Assembly: GCA_043759735.1 (NCBI GenBank)
Contig: JAYUQC010000269.1
Span: 1 to 50,934, forward strand
Direction: 5' to 3'
From: CAISIP01 sp043759735
Lineage (GTDB): Bacteria; Pseudomonadota; Gammaproteobacteria; Burkholderiales; Burkholderiaceae_C
Length of the DNA: 50,934 bases
Shown piece by piece: positions 7,930 through 16,816 of the stretch; position 1 is the first letter of the stretch, and each line of letters opens with the position of its first letter. The translations under genes and the position numbers were made by a program. The notes beneath the pieces are model-generated. The model was not told where the DNA came from, did no database searches, and worked only from the letters and a program-made list of their open reading frames with translations.

Positions 7930-8301
7930 ATGGCAATCAAATACACCGAAGACCACGAATGGCTCAACATCGATGCCGGCATCGCGACCGTCGGCATCAC
8001 CATGCATGCGCAGGATGCGCTTGGCGACGTGGTTTTCGTGGACCTGCCCGAGCTTGGCAAGCACTTCGACGCAAAGGAGGTCGCTGGCGTCGTCGAGTCC
8101 GTCAAGGCGGCGGCCGATGTGTACATGCCGGTCAGTGGTGAAGTCACTGAAGTCAACGAAGCGTTGCGCGCCGACCCCTCGCTGGCCAACTCCGACCCGC
8201 TGGGCGCAGGCTGGTTTTTCAAGGTCAGGCTGTCCGATGCCTCCCAACTCGATGCGCTGATGGACGAGACCGCCTACGGCAGCTTTTCGGCCAATGCCTG
8301 A
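7930..8301 (+). CDS. gcvH: Glycine cleavage system H protein
   Basis: A 123-aa lipoyl carrier protein that shuttles the methylamine group between GcvP, GcvT and the L protein. Starts MAIKYTEDHEWL, and carries the lipoylation site ESVKAAAD with Lys59. An ACTGGAGA ribosome site precedes the ATG at 7930; the open frame upstream to 7732 overlaps gcvT and is not used. Same operon as gcvT (92-bp gap) and gcvP (95-bp gap). Length and fold landmarks match the family. Confidence 0.97.
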   Translation: MAIKYTEDHEWLNIDAGIATVGITMHAQDALGDVVFVDLPELGKHFDAKEVAGVVESVKAAADVYMPVSGEVTEVNEALRADPSLANSDPLGAGWFFKVRLSDASQLDALMDETAYGSFSANA

Positions 8302-8396
8302 TCTTTCGCGCGACCGGCCCTGCGCGGCACCTATGCACCTGAATCCGATCATGCTGCGCCCGCGTCGGCGTTGCACCTACACCCTGTGAGAACGCC

Positions 8397-11291
8397 ATGT
8401 CGAAGCCATCTGCCATGACGCTGGAAGCGCTGGAGCACCAGCATGAATTCATCAGCCGCCATATCGGCATCAGCCCGAGCGACGAGACGCACATGCTGTC
8501 GGTGGTTGGCGCCGCCTCGCGCCAGGCCCTGGTTGCAGGTATCGTGCCACGGTCGATCGCCCGCGCCACCCGCATGGACATACCTGCAGCCATCTCCGAG
8601 GCGGCCGCGCTGGCAGAGATCCGGGCCATCGCCGACAAGAACCAGGTCTGGCGCAACTTCATCGGCCAGGGCTATTACGGCACCCACACCCCGGGCGTGA
8701 TCCTGCGCAACGTGCTGGAGAACCCGGCCTGGTACACCGCCTACACGCCCTACCAGGCGGAAATCTCGCAGGGCCGCCTGGAGGCGCTGATCAATTTTCA
8801 AACCATGGTCTGCGACCTGAGCGGCATGGCGATTGCCAATGCATCGATGCTGGACGAAGCCACCGCGGCGGCCGAGGCGATGACGTTGGCCAAACGCAGC
8901 GTCAAAAGCATGAGCAATACCTTCCTGGTCGCCGACGATTGCCATCCTCAGACGATCGAGGTCATCCAGACCCGCGCCGCGCCGTTGGGCATTGCAGTGC
9001 GCGTCGGAGCGTTGGCGACATTGATTGGCAACGGCGACTTTTTCGGCGTGCTGGCGCAGTATCCGGCAACGACCGGCGACATCCACGACCTGCGTCCGCT
9101 GGTCGAACAGGTGCATGCCAGCAACGCGGCCTTGTGCGTCGCGGCCGACCTGCTGGCTTTGACGCTGCTGGCGCCACCCGGCGAATGGGGCGCGGATATC
9201 GTCGTCGGGACCACCCAGCGCTTTGGCATGCCGCTGTGCAACGGCGGACCGCACGCCGCCTACCTGGCCTGCCGCGACGAATACAAGCGCTCGATGCCGG
9301 GCCGGCTGGCCGGCGTCAGTATCGACGTGCATGGCAACCCGGCCTACCGGCTGGCGTTGCAGACGCGCGAACAGCATATCCGGCGTGAAAAGGCCACATC
9401 CAACATCTGCACTGCGCAGGTGCTGCCCGCGGTGGTTGCCAGCATGTATGCGGTCTACCACGGGCCTGCCGGCCTGACCCGCATCGCACGGCGCATTGCG
9501 ATGCTGACGGCCATTCTCGCGCGCGGCCTGCAAGTGCTCGGCTACCCGCTGGCCAGTACCAGCGCATTCGACACACTGACCGTCCTGACCGGCGCCGGCA
9601 CATCGGCGGTGTTGCAGCGCGCGCAACAGGCACGGGTCAACCTGCGCATCGGCCTGGACGGCTGCCTGGCCGTGTCGCTCGACGAGACCAGCACGCGCGC
9701 CGACCTGACGCTGCTGTGGTCCCTTTTTGCCCATGCAGGACAGACCCTGCCGACCGTTGCGCAATGCGAAACCGGACTCGCATCGATGCTGCCGGACGGC
9801 CTGCAACGCGGCAGCAGCTTCCTCTGCCACCCGGTGTTCAACACCCACCACAGCGAGACCAGTATGTTGCGCTACCTGCGCAGCCTGTCCGACAAAGACC
9901 TGGCGCTGGACCGCAGCATGATCCCACTGGGCAGCTGCACGATGAAACTGAATGCGAGCAGCGAGATGATTCCGATCACCTGGCCGCAGTTCGCCGACAT
10001 TCACCCATTTGCGCCGATCGCGCAGCGCCAGGGCTATGTCGAACTGGACCAGCAACTGCGCGACTGGTTGTGCCAGGCCACCGGATACGCCGGCATCAGC
10101 CTGCAGCCCAACGCCGGCAGCCAGGGCGAATACGCCGGCCTGCTGGCCATACGCGCCTTCCACGCCGCCAACGGCCAGGCCAACCGCAGCATCTGCCTGA
10201 TCCCTTCCAGCGCCCATGGCACCAACCCGGCCAGCGCGCAGATGGCAGGCCTGAGCGTGGTGGTGACGGCTTGCGACAGCAAGGGCAACGTCGACATGGC
10301 CGATCTCAAGTCCAAATGCGAGAAGCACAGCGCCAACCTGGCCGCGGTGATGATCACCTACCCGAGCACGCACGGCGTGTTCGAGACCCAGGTAAAGGAG
10401 TTGTGCGCACTGGTGCACCGGCATGGTGGCCGGGTCTACGTGGACGGCGCCAACATGAATGCGCTGGTCGGCGTCGCGGCTCCGGGCGAATTTGGCGGCG
10501 ACGTCAGTCACCTGAACTTGCACAAGACCTTTTGCATACCGCACGGCGGCGGCGGTCCTGGTGTGGGACCGGTTTGTGTGGTGGCTGATCTGGTGCCGTA
10601 CCTGCCGGGACATGTCTCTGGTGGATTGCCCGCCCATGGCGTGGGTGCCATATCCGCAGCGCCGCTGGGCAATGCCGCGGTTCTGCCGATCAGCTGGATG
10701 TATTGCCGCATGATGGGGCCGGACGGTTTGACAGCTGCCACCGAGATTGCGATCCTGTGCGCCAACTACATCAGCGCACGGCTCAAGGACCACTACCCCA
10801 CGCTCTATGCGAGCGCCAATGGCAACGTGGCACATGAGTGCATCCTGGACCTGCGCCCACTCAAGGAGACCAGCGGCGGTGTCAACGGTGTCAGCGCCGA
10901 GGACGTCGCCAAGCGCCTCATGGACTACGGCTTTCATGCGCCCACGTTGAGTTTCCCGGTCCCGGGCACGCTGATGGTCGAGCCGACCGAGAGCGAGAAC
11001 TTGCAGGAGTTGGACCGTTTCATCGCCGCAATGATCGCGATCCGGGAAGAGATCCGCAAGATCGAGCGCGGCGAGTGGCCGCAGGACAATAATCCGCTCA
11101 AGCACGCGCCGCATACTGCAGCATCGGTGATCGGCGATGCGTGGGACCGGCCGTATTCACGCGAGACGGGAGCGTTTCCCCTCGCAAGCCTGAAACACGC
11201 GAAATACTGGACGCCGGTTGGACGCATCGACAACGTGTATGGCGACCGCAACCTGTTCTGCAGTTGTGTGCCAGTGGCGGATTACGCCTGA
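8397..11291 (+). CDS. gcvP: Glycine dehydrogenase (decarboxylating), P protein
   Basis: A 964-aa PLP-dependent P protein that decarboxylates glycine and loads the aminomethyl group on GcvH. It is the single-chain form with both the N-terminal half (RHIGISPSDE near the start) and the C-terminal half. The PLP lysine is Lys710 in HLNLHKTFCIPHGGGGPG, and the NAGSQGEYAGL and YVDGANMNALVG segments are conserved. Length equals the usual 950-960 aa. Last gene of the riboswitch-controlled gcvTHP operon; the L protein is not in the window. Confidence 0.97.
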   Translation: MSKPSAMTLEALEHQHEFISRHIGISPSDETHMLSVVGAASRQALVAGIVPRSIARATRMDIPAAISEAAALAEIRAIADKNQVWRNFIGQGYYGTHTPGVILRNVLENPAWYTAYTPYQAEISQGRLEALINFQTMVCDLSGMAIANASMLDEATAAAEAMTLAKRSVKSMSNTFLVADDCHPQTIEVIQTRAAPLGIAVRVGALATLIGNGDFFGVLAQYPATTGDIHDLRPLVEQVHASNAALCVAADLLALTLLAPPGEWGADIVVGTTQRFGMPLCNGGPHAAYLACRDEYKRSMPGRLAGVSIDVHGNPAYRLALQTREQHIRREKATSNICTAQVLPAVVASMYAVYHGPAGLTRIARRIAMLTAILARGLQVLGYPLASTSAFDTLTVLTGAGTSAVLQRAQQARVNLRIGLDGCLAVSLDETSTRADLTLLWSLFAHAGQTLPTVAQCETGLASMLPDGLQRGSSFLCHPVFNTHHSETSMLRYLRSLSDKDLALDRSMIPLGSCTMKLNASSEMIPITWPQFADIHPFAPIAQRQGYVELDQQLRDWLCQATGYAGISLQPNAGSQGEYAGLLAIRAFHAANGQANRSICLIPSSAHGTNPASAQMAGLSVVVTACDSKGNVDMADLKSKCEKHSANLAAVMITYPSTHGVFETQVKELCALVHRHGGRVYVDGANMNALVGVAAPGEFGGDVSHLNLHKTFCIPHGGGGPGVGPVCVVADLVPYLPGHVSGGLPAHGVGAISAAPLGNAAVLPISWMYCRMMGPDGLTAATEIAILCANYISARLKDHYPTLYASANGNVAHECILDLRPLKETSGGVNGVSAEDVAKRLMDYGFHAPTLSFPVPGTLMVEPTESENLQELDRFIAAMIAIREEIRKIERGEWPQDNNPLKHAPHTAASVIGDAWDRPYSRETGAFPLASLKHAKYWTPVGRIDNVYGDRNLFCSCVPVADYA

Positions 11292-11446
11292 ATGGCTGCA
11301 ATGGCTGCATGCGCCCATGTTCCCGGGCAGCTGCGGCGCTCAATGGCTCCTGTATCCAGGGCGCAACCGGCGCCGGCCTGCATTGCGGGGATGCGCCGCA
11401 GGCCGGACTGCTGCATTCCGATCAGCCCTGATGGGCGCTCGCGCCG

Positions 11447-11602
11447 CTAGCCCAGGCGCAGTGCCCCGCCGCCCACCAGGCCGACGACACCGATGACAAT
11501 CAGGTAGATTGCGACAATGTAGTTGAGCAGCCTGGGCATGACCAGGATCAGGATCCCCGCCACCAGGGAAATCACCGGTGTGAGGCTATTTTGGATGTTC
11601 AT
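11447..11602 (-). CDS. DUF3096 small membrane protein
   Basis: A 51-aa protein starting MNIQNSLTPVISLVAGILIL, with two hydrophobic segments (residues about 8-22 and 26-43) separated by PRLLNY, the typical DUF3096 pattern. The ATG at 11602 is chosen because CCTGGAG precedes it; the longer frame to 11635 adds residues unlike the family. Function is unknown; it is expected in the inner membrane. It converges with gcvP and follows the secreted hypothetical gene on the same strand by 35 bp, so co-transcription is possible. Confidence 0.8.
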   Translation of the reverse strand: MNIQNSLTPVISLVAGILILVMPRLLNYIVAIYLIVIGVVGLVGGGALRLG

Positions 11603-11637
11603 GGTGGCTCCAGGTTGATGGAAAAAAATCGACACGG

Positions 11638-12543
11638 CTAACCGTCTGCCGGTGCCCGCTGTGCTTGCCCCCGCTTGAGCGCGAGGTATTCATCGAGTTC
11701 GAGTTCGTGCAGTTGCACCGGATAGCGCTCGACGCCGGCAAACCAGGCCGCCAGGCGACGTTCGAACCGCTGCGCGGGAGGCAACGCCAGCGCGCCGAGG
11801 TAGGCCTCGATCGCAATGTAGTAGCGCATCGTATTGCGCTCCACCACACCGCGCGTGCTGCCGATGTACAACGGTGTGCCATCGGCCTCGCGGCCGACAA
11901 CGCTGAAGCCGACCTTGTCACGGCCAATCGTTGCCAGATAGCCGCGCATTGCGATGGCCGCGCCAATGCCGTAGCGGTAGGTGTACGAGAGGTGGACGAA
12001 GCTGCGGCCGTCGCCGATGGGGACCACCTCGAGCATGATGCGGTAGTCGCTGGTGCCCAGAGGGCCCTGGTCGGCACTGAGCGACACCTGGAGGTAATCG
12101 GTCCGGCTGGCTACCGTGCGTATTGCCAACACGAGTTGGTAGGTGTCGGCCAGCGGTTGGTCGCTCTTGCTGCCTACGGCAAGCCTCAGTGTGGGCCCGG
12201 CCGCGGTCGCATTGGCACGACACAGCTTGACATTGAGGTGCAGGATCAAGACCTCACACCAATTTGCGCCGCCTTGCAATGCGGGTCCGACAACGTCGAA
12301 CGGCTGCTCGATGCGGGCATAGATGTCGCCCTGCAGCCTACCCGCAGTTTCGCTCGACTCCAGTACCAGCGGACGCCCGAAAGCATTGCCCGAGAGCGCC
12401 TGCGCCATGCTGGCGTGGCGCGCACGCAGTGCCGCGCCGTCTTGGCCCCAGGCCGGCGGCACCGCAACGACGGTGCAACTCAGCACTAGCCACAACAGCG
12501 CGAGGCAGCGCGCCAAACCTGTTTTGGTCAATTCCGGCGGCAT
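11638..12543 (-). CDS. Secreted hypothetical protein
   Basis: A predicted 301-aa protein with an N-terminal signal peptide: a basic start, then the hydrophobic stretch LALLWLVLSCTVVAV and a likely cleavage after PPAWG. The mature part is rich in beta-strand-like segments (LQVSLSADQGPLGTSDYRI, FVHLSYTYRYGIG) and ends with a charged tail. No family is recognised; it could be periplasmic or outer-membrane-associated. The start at 12543 is chosen for the signal peptide; the frame stays open to 12774 and no strong ribosome site is visible, so the start is uncertain. Confidence 0.6.
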   Translation of the reverse strand: MPPELTKTGLARCLALLWLVLSCTVVAVPPAWGQDGAALRARHASMAQALSGNAFGRPLVLESSETAGRLQGDIYARIEQPFDVVGPALQGGANWCEVLILHLNVKLCRANATAAGPTLRLAVGSKSDQPLADTYQLVLAIRTVASRTDYLQVSLSADQGPLGTSDYRIMLEVVPIGDGRSFVHLSYTYRYGIGAAIAMRGYLATIGRDKVGFSVVGREADGTPLYIGSTRGVVERNTMRYYIAIEAYLGALALPPAQRFERRLAAWFAGVERYPVQLHELELDEYLALKRGQAQRAPADG

Positions 12544-12996
12544 CGCATTGCGGGGCAGGCGACGTCCCTGGGCGCGCCCCCGCAGGGCCGGGACGTGAGG
12601 TCGGAAGCGAATTGCCGGTTCATGGTGGCACTCCTGCCGTTGCAGCCGAATATGGCGAATAAGCCATGATGCGCCGCGTTCTGCCACGCGCGCAGGCCGG
12701 CACCAGCCGACCGCCTGTAGGACGCCGACCCGGTCAGCGCACATTGCCTGCCGTCCTACACCAAACTCAGGCATGGCTGACAGACCCGGCGCGCCACCCG
12801 GTACACACTAAGGTCGCTCACCGCCAACCGCGACGCCCGACATGATCTCGCACCGACCGTCGCCTGCAGGACGCAGGCAGACCTTGTTGTGGAGATTTCT
12901 GCCACCGTCAAAGTTGCGCGGCGCAGGCCTTGTCCGCGCACTCTTGGGGACCAGGCCTTGACCCTGGCAACTTCCTGCATTTTTCTGGAGAACGCG
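12544..12996. other. 453-bp divergent intergenic region with inverted repeats
   Basis: Region between the minus-strand secreted protein and the plus-strand DUF3309 gene. No convincing gene is seen on either strand. It holds a perfect 9-bp inverted repeat (12716-12724 and 12752-12760) and a short hairpin GCCTGC-AGGAC-GCAGGC (12862-12878). Promoters for both flanking genes are expected here, but no clear -35/-10 pair was found by eye. Confidence 0.5.
12716..12760. repeat. Inverted repeat TGTAGGACG / CGTCCTACA
   Basis: Two perfect 9-bp arms (12716-12724 TGTAGGACG; 12752-12760 CGTCCTACA) are separated by 27 bp. They sit in the divergent promoter region of two envelope-type genes, where paired sites for a regulator would be plausible; no factor can be named. 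Confidence 0.5.
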
Positions 12997-13155
12997 ATGA
13001 GTCTAGGTACTATCTTGTTGATCGTCCTGCTGCTGTTGCTTGTCGGAGCGATCCCGACCTGGGGCCACAGCCGTAGTTGGGGCTATGGGCCCAGTGGTGG
13101 TATCGGCCTGGTCCTCTTGGTCGTCGTCGTGCTGCTGCTAACCGGACGACTGTGA
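12997..13155 (+). CDS. DUF3309 small membrane protein
   Basis: A 52-aa hydrophobic protein: MSLGTILLIVLLLLLVGAIP, then a Trp/Gly/Ser-rich turn (WGHSRSWGYGPSGG) and a second membrane segment ending LLTGRL. This is the DUF3309 pattern of two membrane helices joined by a W-x-H/Y-S-x-x-W-G-Y-x-P loop. The ATG at 12997 is preceded by TCTGGAG. The function of the family is unknown; such proteins are often found among envelope or stress genes. Confidence 0.85.
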   Translation: MSLGTILLIVLLLLLVGAIPTWGHSRSWGYGPSGGIGLVLLVVVVLLLTGRL

Positions 13156-13406
13156 TGCAGCGGGTGCGCCCGCCAGCAGGCGGGCGCACCTGACGGTGTA
13201 CGGCGCCGGCCGTGCTGTCATTCGGCCTGGCGGCTGGCTGCAGCAGCCTGCCCTGGCTAACAAGCGTGCCGGGAATGTACGCCAGCTAATTTTGCAGTAG
13301 CGAACTGACTGGCCCGATCCGGAACCAGCACAGCATCCCGTGACGCGCAACTACAAGCCCTGTCATACTGCCGGTTTCCCAGCCAAGCTGCAGATCAGAC
13401 CGCCCC

Positions 13407-13868
13407 ATGCTCTACGCCCTCCTCAAGACATTGCACCTGTTGTCCATCATCCTGTGGATCGGCGGCATGGCCTTCGTGTTGTTTTTCCTGCGCCCGGCGC
13501 TGGGCAGCCTGCAGCCGCCGGCCCGCGTCACGTTGATGCACGACGTGTTGCGCCGTTTCTTCGGCGCGGTGTCGGCCGCCATCATCATCGTGCTCGTATC
13601 CGGTCTGTGGATGATGGGCGTGTTCGCCAGCGGAGCATCGGACAGCGGCGTGGACATGCCGATGAGCTGGATGGTGATGGCCACGCTGGGAATTTTGATG
13701 ATGGCCATCTTCGGCCACATCCGGTTCGTGCTCTACAAGCGGCTGCAGCGCGCCGTTGCCGGCAGCGATTGGCCGGCTGGCGGCGCGGCGCTGGGATCGA
13801 TCCGGGTCTGGGTACTGGCCAATCTGTTCATCGGCCTGGTGATCATTTTGGTGCTGTTGCTGCTTTAG
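13407..13868 (+). CDS. CopD-family membrane protein
   Basis: A 153-aa integral membrane protein with four predicted helices (about residues 4-27, 49-73, 84-104 and 133-153). The N-terminal LKTLHLLSIILWIGGMAFVL helix with a buried histidine and the HIRFVLYKRLQRAV segment are typical of CopD/YggT-like putative copper-resistance or haem-binding membrane proteins. A role in copper handling is suggested only by family name. Its stop overlaps the stop of the convergent GST gene by 4 bp. Confidence 0.8.
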   Translation: MLYALLKTLHLLSIILWIGGMAFVLFFLRPALGSLQPPARVTLMHDVLRRFFGAVSAAIIIVLVSGLWMMGVFASGASDSGVDMPMSWMVMATLGILMMAIFGHIRFVLYKRLQRAVAGSDWPAGGAALGSIRVWVLANLFIGLVIILVLLLL

Positions 13869-14485
13869 CTTGCCAGCGCGTACGGTCCACCCCGATCAAG
13901 CGCGCGCCGGTACGCCGGACGCGCCTGGAAACGCTTGACCCAGGCGTCGATATGCGGGTATTGGGCACGCATGCCGCGCGCTGCCTCCCCGACAAAACTC
14001 ATCTGGATGTCGGCCCCGGTCAGGTGGTCGCCCACCAGCCACTCGCGCCCCTCCAGCGATGCATTGACAAACCCCAGGTGGTTGGCGATCTCGCTGTCGA
14101 TGCGCGGCGCCAGCGGCGCACCCGCCTCGCCCAGGCGCGATACATACAGCTTGAGCATCAGCGGCAACATGGCCGATCCTTCCGAGTAGTGCAACCACTG
14201 CTGGTACGTCTCGTATTCCGGCCAGCCAACGGATGGCTGCAAGCGGCCATTGCCATGGTGCCGGATCACGTAGTCGACGATCGCCCCGGACTCGATGATG
14301 GTCTGGCCATCATCGGTGAGCACGGGTGATTTGCCCAGCGGATGCACGGCCTTGAGTTCGGGCGGTGCCAGCCGGGTCGTCGCGTCGCGCTGGTAGCGCT
14401 TGACCTGGTACGGCAACTCGAGCTCTTCGAGCAGCCACAGGATCCGTTGGGATCGGGAATCGTTAAGGTGGTGGACAACAATCAT
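13865..14485 (-). CDS. Glutathione S-transferase family protein
   Basis: A 206-aa cytosolic GST. The thioredoxin-fold N-terminal domain has LNDSRSQRILWLLEELELPY with a probable catalytic Ser, the cis-Pro region HPLGKSPVL and the GSH-binding ESGAIVDYVI (Glu-Ser). The all-helical C-terminal domain contains the GADIQMSF capping motif. Conjugation or reduction using glutathione is expected; substrate unknown. The start at 14485 removes an upstream extension that does not fit the family. Confidence 0.92.
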   Translation of the reverse strand: MIVVHHLNDSRSQRILWLLEELELPYQVKRYQRDATTRLAPPELKAVHPLGKSPVLTDDGQTIIESGAIVDYVIRHHGNGRLQPSVGWPEYETYQQWLHYSEGSAMLPLMLKLYVSRLGEAGAPLAPRIDSEIANHLGFVNASLEGREWLVGDHLTGADIQMSFVGEAARGMRAQYPHIDAWVKRFQARPAYRRALDRGGPYALAS

Positions 14486-14613
14486 CGTGCGCTCCTGACA
14501 TAGGTGCCGGCTACCCGAACCCGGCCTGACCACACGTACTTGGCGCGCGATTTCGTGGGACAGTATAGATCGACGCCGAGTGCGAGAGCGTCAGTATTTA
14601 CTCGTTCGCCGTG

Positions 14614-15591
14614 TCAGTAAATTACCAGGCGTCCCCAGGCAAACGCCTGCTGCCCCGGGCCCGGATCGGGCCGGGGCGCCAGCAACACCGCACCGTTGAA
14701 CGGCGCGGTGACAGGGATTTCTCCATCGTAGGCGGCGATCGCTCCGGCGCGGAACTGCACGAATCCAGCATATGAGCAAGTCAGCCGCAACCGGTCAGTC
14801 CGGGCGATGACCGGCCGGACAATCTCGAACCGGCTGATGGCCGGTGATGCGAGCGCCACCGCGCCCAGCGCCTGCGCGTCGTTGTCATCGATGCAAGCGC
14901 TGGCCACAAGGAACCGTAACGCCACCTGCCATGCAGTGTGCGCACTGGCAGCGGAAAAATGCTGTCCGCATTCAGCGATCAAGCCCACCGCATCGCCATC
15001 AGGATCGGCAAAGGCAGCGTAGTCGATCAGATGGTAGCCCTCATGCCGCAATGCCGGCAACAGCAACTGGCGCGGCGGCAGTGCCAGTTGGTCGGCCCAG
15101 CGGCGCGCCCGCGGCAAACCCGACAACACGAAAAATGGCAGCACCGCGTGCCAGGTCGAATGCAGGTCCAGCAGGAGGTCCACACTGCGTATCAACGGCA
15201 ACAGGGTATGGGCGCGCCGGCCCTCGACCGACGTGGTGTCCGCTGCCAGCAACGCGTCATGCCATAGACGATTGAAGTCGCGGTCCACATAGCGCGACTG
15301 CAGGGCATCCGGTCCGAACCGGTCATAGGCCGTCACGTTGGCAAACGACAGCGTCAGCCGGCCCGAGCGTGGCCGTACACCCGCATCGAGCAACCGGCGC
15401 ACCGCATGCATGCCGCACAGCTCGTTGCCATGGGTCAGGGCATTGACCATCACATGCGGGCCAGGCCGGCCCGAGTCAAAGCTGTGGACATGGTCCACGC
15501 CGGTATTGCCGCGCCGATACGCGGCCAGATCGACCCATTCGAGTTCGAGCGGGTAGACCGGCGGCTCGACAATGGCCGCGGGCGGCGTCAC
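14614..15591 (-). CDS. Aspartoacylase/succinylglutamate desuccinylase-like zinc hydrolase
   Basis: A 325-aa M14-superfamily metallohydrolase of the AstE/AspA group, which removes an acyl group from N-acyl amino acids. Zinc ligands are His54 and Glu57 (HGNE) and His144 (LDLHSTW); the RDFNR substrate motif is at about 104-108, and a late ECGQH element supplies the probable catalytic Glu. The GTG start overlaps the upstream stop (GTGA). Being the last gene of the ABC-transporter operon, it suggests that the transported compound is N-acylated or is processed to an acylated amino acid. Confidence 0.85.
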   Translation of the reverse strand: MTPPAAIVEPPVYPLELEWVDLAAYRRGNTGVDHVHSFDSGRPGPHVMVNALTHGNELCGMHAVRRLLDAGVRPRSGRLTLSFANVTAYDRFGPDALQSRYVDRDFNRLWHDALLAADTTSVEGRRAHTLLPLIRSVDLLLDLHSTWHAVLPFFVLSGLPRARRWADQLALPPRQLLLPALRHEGYHLIDYAAFADPDGDAVGLIAECGQHFSAASAHTAWQVALRFLVASACIDDNDAQALGAVALASPAISRFEIVRPVIARTDRLRLTCSYAGFVQFRAGAIAAYDGEIPVTAPFNGAVLLAPRPDPGPGQQAFAWGRLVIY

Positions 15592-15947
15592 GCCTTGAGT
15601 GCCAGCGTGGCCACGACCTGCATTCGCGCGCCGTTGGGCACATCGACCGCCAGCCGCAACCAGCCACCGAACTCGCGCACCCGTGTGTATGCCAATGCCT
15701 GGGCCTGCGCTGCGATGCGCATCACCGCGCCCTCGTCAACCCAGTGCAGGCCATCGGGCGATATCTGCACCCGGGCCACTGCGCCAGCCTGTGCCTGGTT
15801 CGCGCCATCGCCGGTCTGCATCACCCGGACAAAAAACAAGGCCTCCGACGCCCATGCCGCCTCGTAGGGTTCGGTCTGCAGCTGGCCCTCCCACCAGTCG
15901 CCGCGGGCAATCACGGCCGTGTAGGCATTGCGCATGATCGTTCCCAT
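15588..15947 (-). CDS. Uncharacterised protein in ABC operon
   Basis: A 119-aa protein of no recognised family. It begins MGTIMRNAYTAVIARGDWWE and has an alternating pattern suggesting a beta-sandwich (WLRLAVDVPNG, MQVVATLALKA). There is no signal peptide or membrane segment. It lies one base downstream of the previous gene's stop and overlaps the next gene's GTG start, so it is firmly inside the operon and probably acts on, or binds, the same substrate as its neighbours. Confidence 0.7.
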   Translation of the reverse strand: MGTIMRNAYTAVIARGDWWEGQLQTEPYEAAWASEALFFVRVMQTGDGANQAQAGAVARVQISPDGLHWVDEGAVMRIAAQAQALAYTRVREFGGWLRLAVDVPNGARMQVVATLALKA

Positions 15948-15948
15948 G

Positions 15949-16812
15949 TCAGAACTCCCCCGACAGCACGACGCTGTCCAGATAAAAAAAGCTGCGCTTG
16001 GCCGTATCCGACTCGCAGAAGAAGACCAGGTTGAGCATGCACGACAGGTTGGGCATGGCCGGGATCGTGATCGAGTTGACCTGCGGGCAGGCGAAGGTCT
16101 GGTCGTTGCACTGGAACTCCAGCCAGCGCATCGTTGCCAGATCGAAATCCAAGCGCAGGTAGTGCCAGTTGATCTTGGTCGGAATCTCGTTGTAGCAGAG
16201 CTTTTGCCCGGCGCCGGGCACATCCTCCCAGTCGGCCGCAGACAGATGATCATGGGTCACGGTCTCGCTGCGGCTGCCGATTGCGCGAAAAGGTGTCGAC
16301 CGCTGTTTGAACTGCCACCGGTTCATGCGCTGGCCCTCCAGCGCGTTGAGGTAGCGCAGATGCGGCATGACCCGCCGCTGGTTGTCCTGCAGGTCGAACA
16401 GCAGGCCCACCGAACGCACATCCAGGTCCGACAACTTGAGCTCGTTGGCCTCGGGTTTGAACGCGAAATAGGTCTCGACCCGGATCCTGGAGGCCTTGCG
16501 GAAGGTCACGCGCTTGATCGCGGTGTTGCGTTCGCCTGCCACCGCGCGGGTCGCGATCTTGAGCGCGTACGTGCCGTCGAACGCGCCATGAGTGCCGCTG
16601 TCCCAGTGCGTGATCTGACTCAGCATGGGTTGCATGTGGCGCGCATAGGAGCGCGTCATGGTGTCGATCGAGTCTTCATAGTTGCCCACCAGGGTCGTCC
16701 AGCCGTTCAGGCCGTGGTCGAAGTCGTCGAAATAGATGATCCGCGCGAGCGGATCGTAGCGCGACAGGCGCGGGTCGACATGGGTAGGGTGCGCCATTGC
16801 GGGCATCGTCAT
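15949..16812 (-). CDS. Uncharacterised 287-aa protein (possible DUF6772 type)
   Basis: No catalytic family is recognised with certainty; the pattern resembles proteins listed as DUF6772 beside sugar ABC transporters. Features: FDDFDHGLNGWTTLVGNYED near residues 29-48, reminiscent of a concanavalin-like lectin/glucanase opening; many aromatic residues; and no signal peptide. ATG at 16812 with AAAGGATG upstream. It sits 4 bp from the permease stop and 1 bp from the next gene. A carbohydrate-binding or glycoside-processing role is a guess from fold-like features and context. Confidence 0.65.
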   Translation of the reverse strand: MTMPAMAHPTHVDPRLSRYDPLARIIYFDDFDHGLNGWTTLVGNYEDSIDTMTRSYARHMQPMLSQITHWDSGTHGAFDGTYALKIATRAVAGERNTAIKRVTFRKASRIRVETYFAFKPEANELKLSDLDVRSVGLLFDLQDNQRRVMPHLRYLNALEGQRMNRWQFKQRSTPFRAIGSRSETVTHDHLSAADWEDVPGAGQKLCYNEIPTKINWHYLRLDFDLATMRWLEFQCNDQTFACPQVNSITIPAMPNLSCMLNLVFFCESDTAKRSFFYLDSVVLSGEF

Positions 16813-16816
16813 GGGT

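Noticed and set aside
8349..11114. 921-codon open frame on the minus strand opposite gcvP
   Set aside because: It mirrors gcvP codon structure in high-GC DNA, has no recognisable domain, and is rich in His/Gln/Arg/Val as antisense frames usually are.
14844..15275. Plus-strand frames opposite the aspartoacylase-like gene
   Set aside because: The minus-strand gene has zinc ligands and operon junctions; the plus frames have no motif and no ribosome site.
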